Positions 33,785 to 44,919 of a stretch of 64,000 nucleotides of DNA are shown piece after piece. The notes under the pieces were generated by a model. The model was given only the letters and a program-made list of their open reading frames with translations, ran no database searches and was not told where the DNA came from. How positions within the stretch are numbered: the first letter of the stretch is position 1; every line of letters starts with the position of its first letter. Source of the stretch: Cryptomeria japonica (taxonomy: Eukaryota; Streptophyta; Pinopsida; Cupressales; Cupressaceae); NCBI RefSeq assembly GCF_030272615.1, contig NC_081411.1:41281140-41345139 (forward strand), written 5' to 3'. A program made the translations under genes and the position numbers.

Positions 33785-34207
33785 TTCTCCTTCAATTCTT
33801 GATGAATGCTTGATTGCCTATTCACTTGGAATTGAATTGATTTTATAATTAAGAGATCACTTGAATTGTAGGTAAACCCCTTCAAATGATAGGGTAGGCT
33901 TCCTTTTATACCTAATATATGTCTTGAAAGCATTTTATCCTGATGGCTTTTAATTAAAATTACTTTCTCTTCTATTTGGTATTGGTGGAGCAGAGGTTGC
34001 ATTGCATCGTCCTAGGATACATATTTCCACAGATACAATACAAGTTAAATGTATCCCAGGTCGATGTAAAGCAACCTCTGCTCCAGAGATCACCGGAAAA
34101 TAGAGAAAGAACTTTAATTTAATGCCATCAGGATAAAAGTCTTTAATCAAGACAGATAAAAGTTGAGCTTGATTGTCATCATTTACTTTGCCAAATTCTT
34201 CACACAT
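33785..34207 (-). pseudogene. DRM-type methyltransferase fragment, inverted pair (unit 2)
   Basis: Tandem copy of unit 1 at a 560-bp offset. The reverse strand reads LSVLIKDFYPDGIKLK then SGAEVALHRPGIHL and VSVEI; the + strand (33,933-34,020) carries GIGGAEVALHRPRIH. Together 33,933-34,138 forms a hairpin. The LGN-FQ part present in unit 1 is replaced by unrelated sequence upstream of ~34,165. Confidence 0.7.
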
Positions 34208-34578
34208 AACTCCTGAATCAATTTCCTACTCACAAGAATTTTATTAAGTCTCAAATATAGGGAAACAAAAGGCTTCAAATAGAAAACTTGTACATGCAAC
34301 TAAATCCATTGACTAATCAAAAGAACAAAATTAAGAAATGGTTTGATCATCTGAGAGATGTTGTAGACTTGCAACTCACCAGCTACTTAGTTATTGCGGG
34401 TAAGAATTTTGTTTTTTTTGGTTATGGTTGTGGTGTTTATGGGGAGTCATTTACAAATTTATATCTATTTTCACTATTTAATGGTTTATGGGTTTGTAAT
34501 GGTAATTTAATGTTCTTTCATATTTTTGTATATATTCTTTATAATAGCCTATTATATTGATTTGTTCTATTATGCATA
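34208..34578. other. Spacer with a possible exon-like frame
   Basis: A + frame at 34,288-34,400 ends at a GCGGGTAAG 5' splice-like site, possibly a captured exon, but I do not recognise the protein. Confidence 0.3.
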
Positions 34579-35662
34579 ATGGTGTGGGTCAGACGGCTTT
34601 GCCGTCGGTGCATGAAAGCATTGAACAAGTTCTACTTTTAAAAATTACATGAAACATTTTTAATTTATTTGATTTAGTGTTATTTGCAAAAAATGATTAT
34701 CAATGATGTTTCCTTTCTCCAAGAATTGTCTAGGATATTTCTGTTAGATAATATGTAACATCGAATGACTAAATCTTTTCATTACAAATGCTTATTTAAT
34801 TTAATTATTATTTGAGCATGAATTAAAATTTATATCTGTACGGAAGCAGAACATACAAGCTCAAGAGTCATGTGCAAGCAAATTTATATCTTGAATGACA
34901 TGGAAACAAGCTCATCAGCTACCTAGAAGAGAGCAATTGGATAATGGAAGAGAAAAGTGTTAAAGGGTGATAAATAGATAGAGAGTATGCAATACAAACA
35001 AACAATGTTTGGAGTGTCTAATGTGACATCTCTAATTTATGTCCGGAGGGACTAACTGGTTTTGGAGTTCCTGCGAAACCTATTGGGCCACGCTTGGAGG
35101 AAATCAAAGTGTTCATGCAAGGATCACCTTTTTTGTATTATGAGAATGATGCTTTTGCACCAAGGGATATTTGGAAGTCAATATCCAAAAATTTCTATAG
35201 TGTGGAACTAGAGTTGGCGGACTTGAAGTAATTTTCAGCTTTTAGAAGACCAAGAGGTTATGCACACAATCTCCCAATAGAAGGGCAATTTCAGGCATTA
35301 CCTGTCCCCCCCATGACTATTCAGGAAGCACTTCCTCAGACAAAGGACTATTGGTCTCTATGGGATCAAAGAAAAAAATTGAAGCATAGACTCTAGACGA
35401 TGTGGTGGTATCCTTCATGAAGAACTTTGCACTATAATTGAAAATTCACGAGGGAAACTGCAAGATAGTGAAGAGAAATACAATCTTGAAAAGTGGCAAG
35501 AATGGATCTTGGTTTGGGTGGGGCCAAGTCAGGTGGCTCCTCTAGAGGTTGACGAGATAGGAATCATATTAGGATTTGAAAAAGATCACACTCGTGGAAC
35601 TTCGTGTGCAAGTGATCGATTGCGGTGTTTGGGTAATGCATTCCAAATAGATACAGTTGCAT
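34579..35662 (+). pseudogene. Foldback arm A with DRM methyltransferase fragment
   Basis: Left arm of a long palindrome. From ~35,040 the + strand reads as the start of a DRM catalytic region: GLTGFGVPAKP, SPFLYYENDAFAPRDIW, RGYAHNLPIEGQF, ALPVPPMTIQEALPQTKDYW; after a one-base loss near 35,383 come LVWVGPSQVAPLEVDE, LGFEKDHTRG and DRLRCLGNAFQIDTVAF. A TAA (~35,231) and the base loss are shared with arm B, so the fragment was already broken when it was inverted. The outer end carries GACGGCTTTGCCGTC, itself a hairpin. The coding-like part shows no introns. Confidence 0.8.
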
Positions 35663-35706
35663 TCCAAATGGGTAATGTCTTGATTAAATACTTTTATCTT
35701 GATGGC

Positions 35707-36536
35707 ATGCAACTATATCTATTTGGAATGCATTACCCAAACACCGCAATCGATCACTCACACACGAAGTTCAACGAGTGTGATCTTTTTCAAATCCTAA
35801 TATGATTTCTATCTCATCAATCTCTAGAGGAGCCATCTGACTTGGCTCCACCTAAACCAAGATCCATTCTTCCCACTTTTCAAGATTGTATTTCTCTTCA
35901 CTATCTTGCAGTTTCCCTCATGAATTTTCAATTATAGTGCAGAGTTCTTCACGAAGGACACCACCACATCGTCTAGAGTCTATGCTTCAATTTTTTTCTT
36001 TGATCCCATGGAGGGAAATAGTCCTTTGTTTGAGGAAGTGCTTCCTAAATAGTCATGGGGGGGAGAGGCAATGCTTAAAATCACCCTTCTATTGGGAGAT
36101 TATGTACATAACCTCTTGGTCTTTTGAAAGCTAACAATTACTTCGAGACTGCTAACTCTGGTTCCACACTATAGAAATTTTTGGATATTGATTTCCAAAT
36201 ATCCTTCGGTGCAAAAGCATCATTCTCATAATAGAAAAAAGGTGCTCCTTGCATGAACACAATGATTTCCTCCAAAGCGTGGCCCAATAGGTTTCGCAGG
36301 AACTCCAAAACCAGTTAGTCCCTCTAGACATAAATTAGAGACGTCACATCATACACTCTAGACATTGTTTGTTTGTATTGCATAATCTCTATCTATTTAT
36401 CACCCTTTAACACTTTCCTCTACTTTTCTCCAATTTCTCTCGTCTAGGTAGCTAATGAGCTTGTTTCCATGCCATTCAAGATAATGCCTGCTTGCTTTCT
36501 TGTAGGAAATTTGCTTGCACATAACTCTAAAGCTTG
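35707..36536 (-). pseudogene. Foldback arm B (inner part) with the same DRM fragment
   Basis: Reverse complement of arm A, starting 44 nt after arm A ends (ATGCAAC... opposite ...GTTGCAT). By eye the arms are ~90% identical. The reverse strand gives the same DRM segments with additional stops. The arm is cut at 36,536 by the LTR element and resumes at 44,324-44,600. Confidence 0.8.
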
Positions 36537-37721
36537 TGTAACGTCCTAAAATTGTGACACTTGCAATTTCGACTGCATTTGGGTCTTCACGATGGCGACG
36601 CAACACTGAACCTGAATGGAGACCCCGAAACTTGTTCATGACATCAAAAATTGCATTTTTCAGCACCCTGGCCTGATCCTCCTTGCACCCTGCTGTCCCT
36701 AGAGATGGGACCATGGCGCCCAGCGCCCTGGTCCCTGGCCCTATTTTGGGCCCAGTCTCTTATGGGGCTTCGGGTCTTTAAGTTTGCAAATTGGAAAATA
36801 AGGTTGCTATGTCGGCCCAAGGTCGGAAAAATCAGTCTTTCAACCCTAATTGGCAAGTATATAAACTACATTTCCTCTCCCATTTTGAGGAGGAAGGACA
36901 TATGTGTACAAGATGTGGAAGCGATATTCAAACATTCAAGCATTCAAGCAATTGATCATTCTAAGTCTCCATTCAAGGCTAAGTGTTGCATTCCAGACAA
37001 GGATTCAACCATTGAAGAGGAGATCACTTACAACATACAACATACAACAATATTTACGCCTTCGCATGTAAGAATACAAACATTCTTACAACAAGGTATC
37101 AGTACTTTATTACATTACAAACATTTACATTTACAACATTCTCATTTCTTGGTTAATTCCAAAATCGGGGTTTGACCTAAAGGCAAACCCCTAATCCCTA
37201 ACTCCCCAATCATCCTCTCTTTTCTGTGTGTAGGTTGCAGGTACGTGACTGTAATTGAAGATCTAGAATCCTTGTGCAGAGACGAACAAATCCCCCTTCA
37301 TTTCGTGGATTTTTCGAAGGACTGTGTGCACGCTGGGCGCCATCGTCCCGTCAACTTTCGCTCAAATTTGCAAGACAACGCCGTCACGACATTTTACTGC
37401 TAATTCCAGGTCTGCAACTTCATCCTATATTCCTATCTCTATTTATAAACGAATCTTTCTTACTTTCACCTACACTCCTAATTCAATCCTTCTATCTACA
37501 TTCTTTACAAAAGAGGGTAGCCTTGCTGTCATAACCCTTGAAACTCATTTAAAATCCAGTCTTGCATTGTGTGAGATTGGATCTTGTGGGTTTCAACCCC
37601 TCTTTTGAATGTAAAGTCCCTCCTAAGTGAAAACCGTCAACCCTAGTGACCTCCTTTCTCTCTCCTTGGAGTTGGGAAGGGGAGAACAACTAGGGTTCGA
37701 TCGCGATTTTTTTGCTTTACA
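36537..37721 (+). repeat. 5' LTR
   Basis: Length 1185 bp. It contains GGGACCATGGCGCCCAGCGC...TGGTCCC, a GC-rich inverted repeat, and a TATA-like AGTATATAAACTAC near 36,858. The sequence directly downstream (TTTTAGTGAACCCGATGTGAA) is where the primer binding site should lie; I do not assign the tRNA. Confidence 0.9.
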
Positions 37722-38077
37722 TTTTAGTGAACCCGATGTGAACATCCTTTCTGATTATTCATGGTTAGATCTGAAAATTGGATTCCTTAATTACATTTCC
37801 ATGTTTGATCTTGTGCAAATTTTAGAGGTTAATTGCATAAAAACCCTAAAATTTCTTTTTAGTAATTGAGCTTGTGAAATGTTTAATTATTAATGCTTGT
37901 TTCAGATCTACCCTTCTATTGGAAATTGTCAATTCATATTTGTGCTTTAATTCTGAAAATTAAGTGGTTAAGTGTCAAAACCCTAATTTTTAAAACCCTC
38001 TTGATTCAACCTTTGATCGACAATTTCACTGATCAAAACATCTCCAAATTAGCTGTAACTTTGGATTCCGCAACAAA

Positions 38078-38799
38078 ATCATAATATCTTTCATCCCTGA
38101 AAATTTTGAAAAAAGTTGCGAGGACCGTGTGCACCTCGAGCGCCATTGTCCCCGACATTTTTTTCAAAATTTCGGGAGCTAGATCTTACTTATTTTTCTG
38201 CTAAAATTCAGAATCTTGGCTGATTTCATCAATTCCAACACTTTCAAAATTAAAGTCAAAATTGGTCTAGTGATTGCTTGGATTAAGGCTTCTAATCATT
38301 CAAAAATTGTTGAAATTGAAATTTTGTGTCAAAATTGTGTTCTCACTGTCCTAAATCTGAAAAGTGTGTCGGCATTCATTCGAAATTTCAGTGCTTTATT
38401 CAAATTCTTGCAATTTGTGACCTTTGAAATTAAGTGTTTAATTACACCAACTTTGATTTCCGCTTTCAAAATTGAATTTTGCGTGAAATTGAGTCAACTT
38501 TTAAATTTCAAAGCTTGCATTGCTCTTAGTATTCCCTCTAAAATCATAAAATTCAAAATTTCAGTTTCCATCTCTTTTTCAAAATTCAAATTTTGCATTT
38601 TTCAACAATCTTGGTAGGATTCAATTTTGAGATTGCAACTTTAATTTGGCCTATCTACAAATCATAAAATCACTCAATTTTTTCAGATTAGCTTTAAAAT
38701 CATCATAACTTTCATCCCTGAAAATTTCAAAAAAAGTTGCGAGGACTGTGTGCACTCCGTTCTCCACGGTCCCTGACATTTTTTCTGAAATTTCGGGAG
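38078..38799. repeat. Pair of ~101-bp direct repeats in the leader
   Basis: Copies at 38,078-38,178 and 38,699-38,799 share TTTCATCCCTGAAAATTT, AAAGTTGCGAGGACYGTGTG and TTTCGGGAG. A related GGACYGTGTGCAC...CGCCATCGTCCC block also occurs in each LTR (near 37,318 and 43,918). Confidence 0.75.
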
Positions 38800-38899
38800 A
38801 TTTTCATGATTGCATTTAACAGCCTAAATCTAGGAGATTGGCTGATTTTATTGAAATTTGCTACCTCTAAATTCAAAATCTTCTCTCCCTCTCTAGTGC

Positions 38900-41800
38900 A
38901 TGAGTTTTACAACAATAAGCCCTACTTACACTATTCCTGTTAGACGAAGCCTTAGAATTAAGTCTTTCCAAGGTTTAATTACCGAGGAGATGGAACCTAA
39001 TTTGAATAGCCTTTTTAATGAGGACACGAGTAATTCCTCTAATCCTCCTAATGATGAAGAAGCTCTCCATGAGGTTTCTGTAGAACAACTTTCGAAATTG
39101 GATAACCAATTTGATGATTTTCAGCAATGGATGTCCCAAGAGTATCCCGATAGTCAAGCTCTTTCATTAATTGAGGGTCTAAAACGTATGGTTCAAAGTG
39201 ATAAGAATGGAATTGATATTTTGCGTGGTATTGCACACATTGTGGATTCGAATGTGATGCCTATGAAGAGTTGTGCTGAAACTTTAGGTTATACACAACC
39301 TCCTACTCAAGTTAATCATTCTATTCCTTTGACAACTTCTATTGCTAGCATACCTACCTTTACATCAAACATAATGACTACTTCTATACAAGACATTCCG
39401 CCTATGATCACCAGTCATGGGGGCAATCCTTCCTCTTCAATTAACCCTCTTCCTTCATTCAATCCAACTTCTTCATTCATTCCTTCAATAAGTGTTCCTA
39501 TTATATCTCCACAAATGAATGTGACGCAAGGGGGCAATTCATTTAACCATTCCATTCCTCCTTGTAGTGCTCCTCTTTTCCAATCATCTCCTATGACTAA
39601 CTATCATAGTGTTCCGCCACCTTACTCTCAATCAATACCTTCTTTCAATAACATAATACCTCCATCACAATCTAACACGTCTAAAATGAACTCCTCGACT
39701 GAAGCGACCATTAACAATCTTGCACAAACTGTCTCTTCTTTACAGCAACAAATTGCCTCTATGAATCAATCTAAGTTTAGTGTGCCCACATTTGATGTTG
39801 CGAGCCCACTTTCTCTTGACATTGTTCGAGCTATCCCCCCTAAACATGTTGAAATCCCGCATTTGGAGCTTTATAATGGTAAAGGTGATCCTCTAACACA
39901 TGTTAAGACTTTTCAAACAATATGTACCGATTTTGCTTATGACCAAAGGTTGATTGCAAAACTGTTTACTAGGACATTAAGAGATAAAGCCCTACAATGG
40001 TATTGCTCGTTGCCTTCTTATTCTATTACTTCTTTCTTCTTTCGAACAACTTGCAAATGCTTTTATTCAACAATTTCAAAACAATATAAGTCCTAAAGTT
40101 ACTTTGATTGATTTAATGCATTGTAAACAAGGTGTTAAAGAAAAAGTGACTGATTTCATTGGTAGATATAAGCATCTGTATGCTCAAATCTCTTTTCCAG
40201 TACCTGACAGTGATATTCAAAGAATCTTTATTTCTAATTTACAAAAAGATATTAGAGAAAAACTTCTGTTTTCTGAGTTTACTTCTTTCCAACAGTTGTG
40301 TGCAACTCTTCACAATTATCAACTGACTGTGAGTCAAATGGAACAAGCAAATCCTATGGCTCCGAGTGATAAGGGTGATAGTAGTCAACAACCATTTGGG
40401 AAGTTTAAACCGAACAGAGAATCCATTAAGTTCAATGAAAACATCAACAACAACAATGTGAATGCAGCATCAGGTGTGCCTCCTATTTCTAAGTTTTTCA
40501 GGAAAGAGAGAAAGTTTACCCCTTTGAATGAATCATTGCATAGTATTATGAATCAGTTATTGGAACAAAATGTGCTTACTCTCCCTCCTGTAAAGCAAAT
40601 AGATCCTGCAAAGATTAATTCACCCTATTTTGATAACAAATCTTTTTGTCAATTTCATCGTCAACCTGGGCATGATACTGAAAAATGTTTTGCTTTAAAG
40701 GGTAAAATTCAAGATTTGATTGATAATAATACTATCTCTGTTTCTGGTGTGAATGATAAAGGCAACACATCTGTAGCTCCTCCTAACCAAAATCTTAATA
40801 TTTTTACTGATCCATTACCTTCTTATACCTCTAATGTGATTGAGACTAATGATTCCTCTTTCTCATCTGATGGTCTTGTGTCTATGACTCCGAATGTGAT
40901 TAACTTTGTAGAGCAGCAAGAAAACCCTAAACAACCTTCCATCACATTTGATTCTAGTGAAACTATCAGGGCACCTGATGGTCCTTTATATATAGTTGCA
41001 AAAGTCAAGAATACACCTTGCCGTGGAGTGCTTATTGATCCTGCTTGCATGGTTAATGTTATTACTAAAGAATTTCTTTTCACTTTGCAATTGAATCAAG
41101 TGATCTATGACAAAACAAATGTGGTTGTGAAATTATTTGATGCATTTTCTTCTCCTACAATCGGTTCTATTACATTACCTATTGAAGTTCATAACAAATC
41201 CCTTGATGTGAACTTTGCTATTATTCCTTCATCCGAACAATTTCGTGTGAAGCTAGGCTATCCTTGGCTATCTTCCATGAAAGCTATTGCTTCTCCTATT
41301 CACAAGTGTTTGAAATTTCCCCATAATGGTGAAGTTGTTACTGTCAATCATAGTCTCTTTAAACCAACTGAAAGAACTTCTAGCGTTCCTATTGATTATT
41401 TTTGGCCTAAACAATTGCAATCTCTTCCACCACGAAGTGATCATCTTTTCAAATCTTATCAAAAGTGGAAAATAGATATGATCCTATCTCTAAGTGAACC
41501 TAGAACACCCAAACTTGATATTCCTATCATTCTTGAGAAGGAATTTCTTCCTTTGAAAGATAAAACTAATGTCTTTCCTCAAGAAGATTCCCAACCTATT
41601 CCTATGGATGTGACTATGTCTATGTCTGATAAACTTTCTACAAGTAGATCTATACCTCCTCATCATGATGGACTTGGTCTCCTTCCTAAACCAAATATTC
41701 CTCCTTTATATGGAGCAGTTCCTCCTCCTTCCTTTTATAGAGAGAAGAGACCTTCCTCTTCTCCTATTATCCAACCTAAGAGACCACAACCTAAACACCC

Positions 41801-42338
41801 AAGTGATAAGGATGAGAACATTCCTCCTCCTCAATCTCCTCAACTTCCTACTAAGACTAGATGAAATCATTCTGCGCATGAACGCCGACGAAAGTGTCGT
41901 CTTAGAGCTCAGGCAGCTGCTTCTCAAACTTTGCAATCCCCAAAAACACCTTCAACAAGCATTATTCCATTTTCTCCAAAATCTCCTAAACATAAGATGC
42001 ATGATGGTTTTGATCCAGTGCGAGTTAAAGATCCTATTTTTATAAACCTTGATGATGATATAGATGAAAATGTTATTCATGATGAAAATGCTACTTCTCT
42101 TGCTTCTGATAGTGAATATGAATTTGTTGATATTGATAACCATTTATCTAACGAATTTTCTAAAGCACTTATCCTAGCTCCTAGACAAGAACAACGTGGC
42201 TTGGAACATGAACATAGCCCTTTTTTGGATCTTGTGATAGCTCCATCTGCTGTGTTGGATGTTCCTCCTCTAGTGTGTTTCCTGTGTTCCCGAAATATTG
42301 ATCAGCAAGATCGGGGGGTGGATGACGTGCTAGACTAG
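38900..42338 (+). pseudogene. Gag polyprotein with degenerate protease-like domain
   Basis: The first frame (38,900-40,096) has a Ser/Pro/Asn-rich N-terminus and, near residue 325, the retrotransposon gag domain (LYNGKGDPLTHVKTF, LFTRTLRDKALQWY). A 7-bp tandem duplication (TTCTTTC twice, 40,030-40,043) shifts the frame. The next frame (to 41,864) holds the rest of gag, a knuckle-like FCQFHRQPGHDTEKCF and a retropepsin-like region GVLIDPACMVNVITKEF, where the catalytic D-S/T-G triad reads DPA (41,037). TGA at 41,862 is in frame with a final 158-codon stretch ending 42,338; one transition from CGA would explain it. Gag forms virus-like particles; protease activity is not expected. Confidence 0.8.
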
Positions 42339-43082
42339 TTCATTAGCATAGCAGATTCTCTCCTCCTCCCTTTTGTTACTTCTTCTATGTGTTATTCTCA
42401 TTCTTCTATTTGTTGTCCTTAGTGTTGTCTACTTGAGGATGATGCAAAGCATTGAGATCTCTTTTGGTCTCTCTCATGTTGACTCAAAAGACACATGTGT
42501 TCCCTTCTTCTAGGTGACCTTCCTTGATTGGGGAATGAAGAACAATTATGCATACATACATATGATATACATGAATTATCATACAGCATACTGACCCCAA
42601 GGAAAGCGAAGTCACCGCGTGCTTTGTGTCTTGTGTCTATTATCCTTGGGTTTATCTCACACTTGGGGGCTAAATCTTTGTGATAAAGTGCTCTTTTCCC
42701 TTCTCATTTCTTATGTGTATCACTACCTTAAAGCAATCACCCCCGTTGAGGCATGTGCGATCGCTTTAACGTAGGGGGGCATACACCCCATCTATCCCTT
42801 CAGGAATACTTGAAAATTTCTTGGCGAACTTAGCTTTGCCTTGAAAATTTTTGGTATTTCTCTTGCATGACTCATAGTGAGGGAACCTTACTACTGACAG
42901 TCATGGTTCTCCCTCGTGATCTTCCCTTTTACTTTGTCAATCAAAGTCATAAGATCCTTAGTCCACTAGGGGCTTGGCGTATCTTGCCTCCTTGATGTGG
43001 TGAAAGTCTTTCAATGTTGTTTCCTTGTACTTTACCGGAAGTATGGGCATATGCTTATACTCCCGCTAAAGTGGGGGCTAAA
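42339..43082 (+). other. 3' untranslated part of the LTR element and polypurine tract
   Basis: No frame. Ends with the polypurine tract at 43,068-43,082. Confidence 0.7.
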
Positions 43083-44318
43083 TGTAACGTCCTAAAATTG
43101 TGACACTTGCAATTTCGACTGCATTTGAGTCTTCATGATGACAACACAACACTGAACCTGAATGGAGACCCCGAAACTTATTCATGACATCAATAATTGC
43201 ATTTTTCAGCACCCTGGCCTGATCCTCCTTGCACCCTGCTGTCCCTGGAGGTGGGACCATGGTGCCCAGCACCCTGGTCCCCCAGGACCATGGCGCCCAA
43301 CGCCCTGGTCCCTGGCCCTATTTTGGGCCCGGTCTCTTATGGGGCTTCGGGTCTTTAAGTTTGCAAATTGGAAAATAAGGTTGCTATGTCGGCCCAAGGT
43401 CGGAAAAATCAGTCTTTCAACCCTAATTGGCAAGTATATAAACTACATTTCCTCTTTCATTTTGAGGAGGAAGGACATATGTGTACAAGACGCGGAAGCG
43501 ATATTCAAACATTCAAGCATTCAAGCATTCAAGCATTCCTTCAAGCAATTGATCATTCTAAGTCTCCATTCAAGGCTAAGTGTTGCATTCGAGACAAGGA
43601 TTCAACCATTGAAGAGGAGATCACTTACAACATACAACATACAACAACATTTACGCCTTTGCATGTAAGAATACAAACATTCTTACAACAAGGTATCAGT
43701 ACTTTATTACATTACAAACATTTACATTTACAACATTCTCATTTCTTGGTTAATTCCAAAACCGGGGTTTGACCTAAAGGCAAACCCCTAATCCCTAACC
43801 CCCCAATCATCCTCTCTTTTCTGTGTGTAGGTTGCAAGTACACGGCTATAATTGAAGATCTGGAATCCTTGTGCAGAGACGAACAGATCCCCCTTCATTT
43901 CGTGGATTTTTCGGAGGACCGTGTGCACGCTGGGCGCCATCGTCCCGTCAACTTTCGCTCAAATTTGCAGGACAGCGCCGTCTCGACATTTTACTGCTAA
44001 TTCCAGGTCCGTAGCTTCATCCTATATTCCTATCTCTGTTTATAAACGAATCTTTCTTACTTTCACCTACACTCCTAATTCAATCCTTCTATCTACATTC
44101 TTTACAAAAGAGGGTAGCCTTGCTGTCATAACCCTTGAAACTCATTTAAAATCCAGTCTTGCATTGTGTGAGATTGGATCTTGTGGGTTTCAACCCCTCT
44201 TTTGAATGTAAAGTCCCTCCTAAGTGAAAACCGTCAACCCTAGTGACCTCCTTTCTCTCTCCTTGGAGTTGGGGAGGGGAGAACAACTAGGGTTCGATCG
44301 CGATTTTTCCACTTTACA
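43083..44318 (+). repeat. 3' LTR
   Basis: Length 1236 bp. Differs from the 5' LTR by clustered CpG-type transitions near 43,130-43,150, a ~34-bp duplication of GGACCATGGYGCCCA...CCTGGTCC at 43,255-43,311 and extra CATTCAAG units at ~43,508-43,540. TATA-like sequence near 43,435. Confidence 0.9.
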
Positions 44319-44323
44319 GCTTG

Positions 44324-44600
44324 TATGTTCTACTTTCGTATAGATATAAATTTTAATTCACGCTCAGATAATAATTAAATAAAATAAGCATTTGTAAAGA
44401 AAAGATTTAGTCATTCGATGTTACATATTATCTGACGGAAAGATCCTAGACAATTCTTGGAGAAAAGAAACATCATTGATAATCATTTTTTGTAAATAAC
44501 ACTGAATCAAATAAATTAAAAATGTTTAATGCAATTTTTAAAAATAGAACTCGTTCAATGATTTCATTCACCGACGGCAAAGCCGTTTGACCCACATCAT
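44324..44600 (-). repeat. Foldback arm B (outer part)
   Basis: Reverse complement of 34,579-34,853. Joins 36,536 once the LTR element and one GCTTG are removed. Outer end GTTTGACCCACATCAT pairs with ATGGTGTGGGTCAGAC of arm A. No target duplication flanks the foldback, so it is not obviously an independent transposon. Confidence 0.85.
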
Positions 44601-44916
44601 CTCTCGTCGTCAGAATTCCGACGACAACTAATGGAACGTTTGACAAGGATGTTGTAGATCTGATGTCACTTCCATGTCAGATGGTCATCAAGGAGCAATC
44701 ATAACATCCGATGGAAATTCGATGATATTTGTGGTGAGGGGTGCAAATATAGCCATCGTTGGAGGAGTTCATAACAACGTCAAACGACCAATGCAAATGG
44801 CATTGTTAGGCAGCCCGATGATAAGTTTTCAATGGTAAAGTTTGTCGGAAGTCTGACGTTTGGTCGTCGCAAATCCGACAACTAGCCATCGAAAATTAGG
44901 CCCAACTGTACTAGTG
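44601..44916. repeat. CACTA right subterminal region and terminal inverted repeat
   Basis: Contains CGTCGTCAGAATTCCGACGA, GTCGGAAGTCTGAC and related words, then the right terminus ending TAGTG at 44,916. Confidence 0.75.
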
Positions 44917-44919
44917 GGT

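Larger units (their letters stand above)
36537..44318 (+). mobile_element. Non-autonomous Ty3/gypsy-like LTR element coding only gag and protease-like domain
   Basis: Two LTRs (36,537-37,721 and 43,083-44,318) begin TGTAACGTCC and end CTTTACA. A 5-bp duplication GCTTG flanks the element (36,532-36,536; 44,319-44,323), and uninterrupted arm A of the host palindrome shows the empty site. Polypurine tract AAAGTGGGGGCTAAA is at 43,068-43,082. The internal region has one long coding region (38,900-42,338) and no reverse transcriptase, RNase H or integrase. This matches the gag-only (TR-GAG) class that depends on other elements for mobility. Confidence 0.9.
26332..44916. mobile_element. CACTA (En/Spm-like) transposon carrying DRM gene fragments
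   Basis: Left end CACTAATATATTTGGCCTAA (26,332) and the reverse complement of the right end CACTAGTACAGTTGGGCCTA (44,916) are matching terminal inverted repeats with the diagnostic CACTA start. The three bases outside each end are GGT (26,329-26,331 and 44,917-44,919), the 3-bp duplication expected for this superfamily. Subterminal zones (26,340-26,560 and 44,601-44,900) are rich in TCGGAATTCCGACGA-like words. I found no TNP2-type transposase, so it is probably non-autonomous. Its cargo is the inverted DRM fragments at 33.4-36.5 kb; a gag fragment and a complete LTR element are later or captured passengers. Confidence 0.85.

Noticed and set aside
35040-36330. A functional DRM gene
   Set aside because: Stops, a base loss shared by both arms and lack of the following catalytic part leave only fragments.
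36651-37175. 174-codon frame in the 5' LTR
   Set aside because: It lies wholly in the LTR, is only partly kept in the other LTR and has no domain.
34579-44600. The foldback as an independent Mutator or foldback transposon
   Set aside because: No 8-10-bp flanking duplication is visible (TATTATGCATA against CTCTCGTCGTC), and CACTA ends with a GGT duplication enclose it.
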